Source of the DNA: Paracoccaceae bacterium
Lineage (GTDB): Bacteria > Pseudomonadota > Alphaproteobacteria > Rhodobacterales > Rhodobacteraceae
Assembly (NCBI GenBank): GCA_026982275.1
Contig: JALSHK010000039.1
Coordinates: forward strand, 1-5,988
Length of the DNA stretch: 5,988 bases
Direction of reading: 5' to 3'
The translations under genes were made by a program, and so were the position numbers. Positions 5,696 through 5,988 of this stretch are shown here, in pieces. Position 1 is the first letter of the stretch. Each line of letters begins with the position of its first letter. The notes beneath the pieces are model-generated. The model had not been told where the DNA came from, ran no database searches, and saw only the letters and a program-made list of their open reading frames with translations.

Positions 5696-5988
5696 ATGAT
5701 CGATCGTCGTAAATTTTTGGCCGCCAGTGCGGCGGCTACGGTGCTGGGCGTTGTGCCTGCCAGGGCGCATAAGCTGGGCGAAGCCTATGTGCTGCCCGAA
5801 GAATATATGCCGCGCGAGGTGCGCATCCGCGCCGAATTCGAGCCGGGCATTGTGATAGTGGATCCGAATCAATACGCGCTCTACTGGACCATGGAAGACC
5901 AGCGCGCCATCCGCTATACCGTCGGCATTGGCCGTGGCAATCTTTATCACGATGGCGAGTTTTATGTCGGCCGCAAGGTCGAATGGCC
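5696..5988 (+). CDS. Tat-exported L,D-transpeptidase (YkuD)-like protein, N-terminal fragment
   Basis: The first 97 residues of a protein running off the right edge. It opens with a twin-arginine signal: DRRKFLAAS (3-11), an Ala/Val-rich core, and a likely cleavage site after PARA (21-24). The mature start resembles periplasmic L,D-transpeptidases: a lead segment EYMPREVRI (36-44), then GIVIVDPNQYALYW (51-64), the strand pair that opens the YkuD domain, and RYTVGIGRGN (73-82). These enzymes cross-link peptidoglycan 3-3 or attach proteins to it through a cysteine in an HG…SHGC motif, which would lie beyond the window, so catalysis cannot be confirmed. The start at 5696 is preferred because AAAGGA (5683-5688) lies 7 nt upstream; an in-frame ATG at 5678 has no ribosome binding site. 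It is divergent from purL. Confidence 0.82.
   Translation, partial: MIDRRKFLAASAAATVLGVVPARAHKLGEAYVLPEEYMPREVRIRAEFEPGIVIVDPNQYALYWTMEDQRAIRYTVGIGRGNLYHDGEFYVGRKVEW

Noticed and set aside
5681..5950. Minus-strand 89-codon open frame opposite the L,D-transpeptidase-like gene
   Set aside because: The plus strand has a Shine-Dalgarno, a Tat signal and YkuD-like sequence; the minus-strand frame shows nothing recognisable.

Overview
The window is a compact, moderately GC-rich stretch of bacterial chromosome that looks alphaproteobacterial, most likely Rhodobacterales (roseobacter-like). The reasons are the gene neighbourhoods (zapA with a coiled-coil partner gene beside transketolase; purL followed by bolA and a CGFS glutaredoxin), the transketolase N-terminus, and a small PurL of the PurLQS type. 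No RNA genes, insertion sequences, CRISPR arrays or clear signs of horizontal transfer were seen. The taxonomic placement rests on recognition from memory, not on a search.

Layout, left to right. Positions 1-1488 (minus) hold the N-terminal three quarters of transketolase, cut by the left edge. A 154-bp divergent promoter region follows. Positions 1643-2246 (plus) hold a two-gene cell-division unit with an 8-bp overlap: a 67-residue coiled-coil protein (ZauP-like) and ZapA. A GC-rich hairpin sits in the 41-bp gap where this unit converges on the next one. Positions 2288-3158 (minus) hold a tight three-gene unit, bolA, then an unknown one-helix membrane protein, then a monothiol CGFS glutaredoxin. 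It has its own candidate promoter, which overlaps an inverted repeat. Positions 3237-5429 (minus) hold complete purL, just upstream of bolA. A 266-bp divergent region with several small dyad and direct repeats separates purL from a rightward gene at 5696 that runs off the right edge. That gene encodes a Tat-exported protein resembling the N-terminus of L,D-transpeptidase (YkuD) family proteins.

Functionally these are mostly housekeeping genes: pentose phosphate/Calvin carbon shuffling (Tkt), Z-ring organisation (ZauP/ZapA), Fe-S and iron handling (BolA and Grx), purine synthesis (PurL) and cell-wall cross-linking (L,D-transpeptidase). No wholly new system is evident. The parts most worth a second look are the uncharacterised membrane protein translationally coupled to bolA and encoded before the glutaredoxin, the dyad over the bolA promoter, and the ZauP/ZapA pair.
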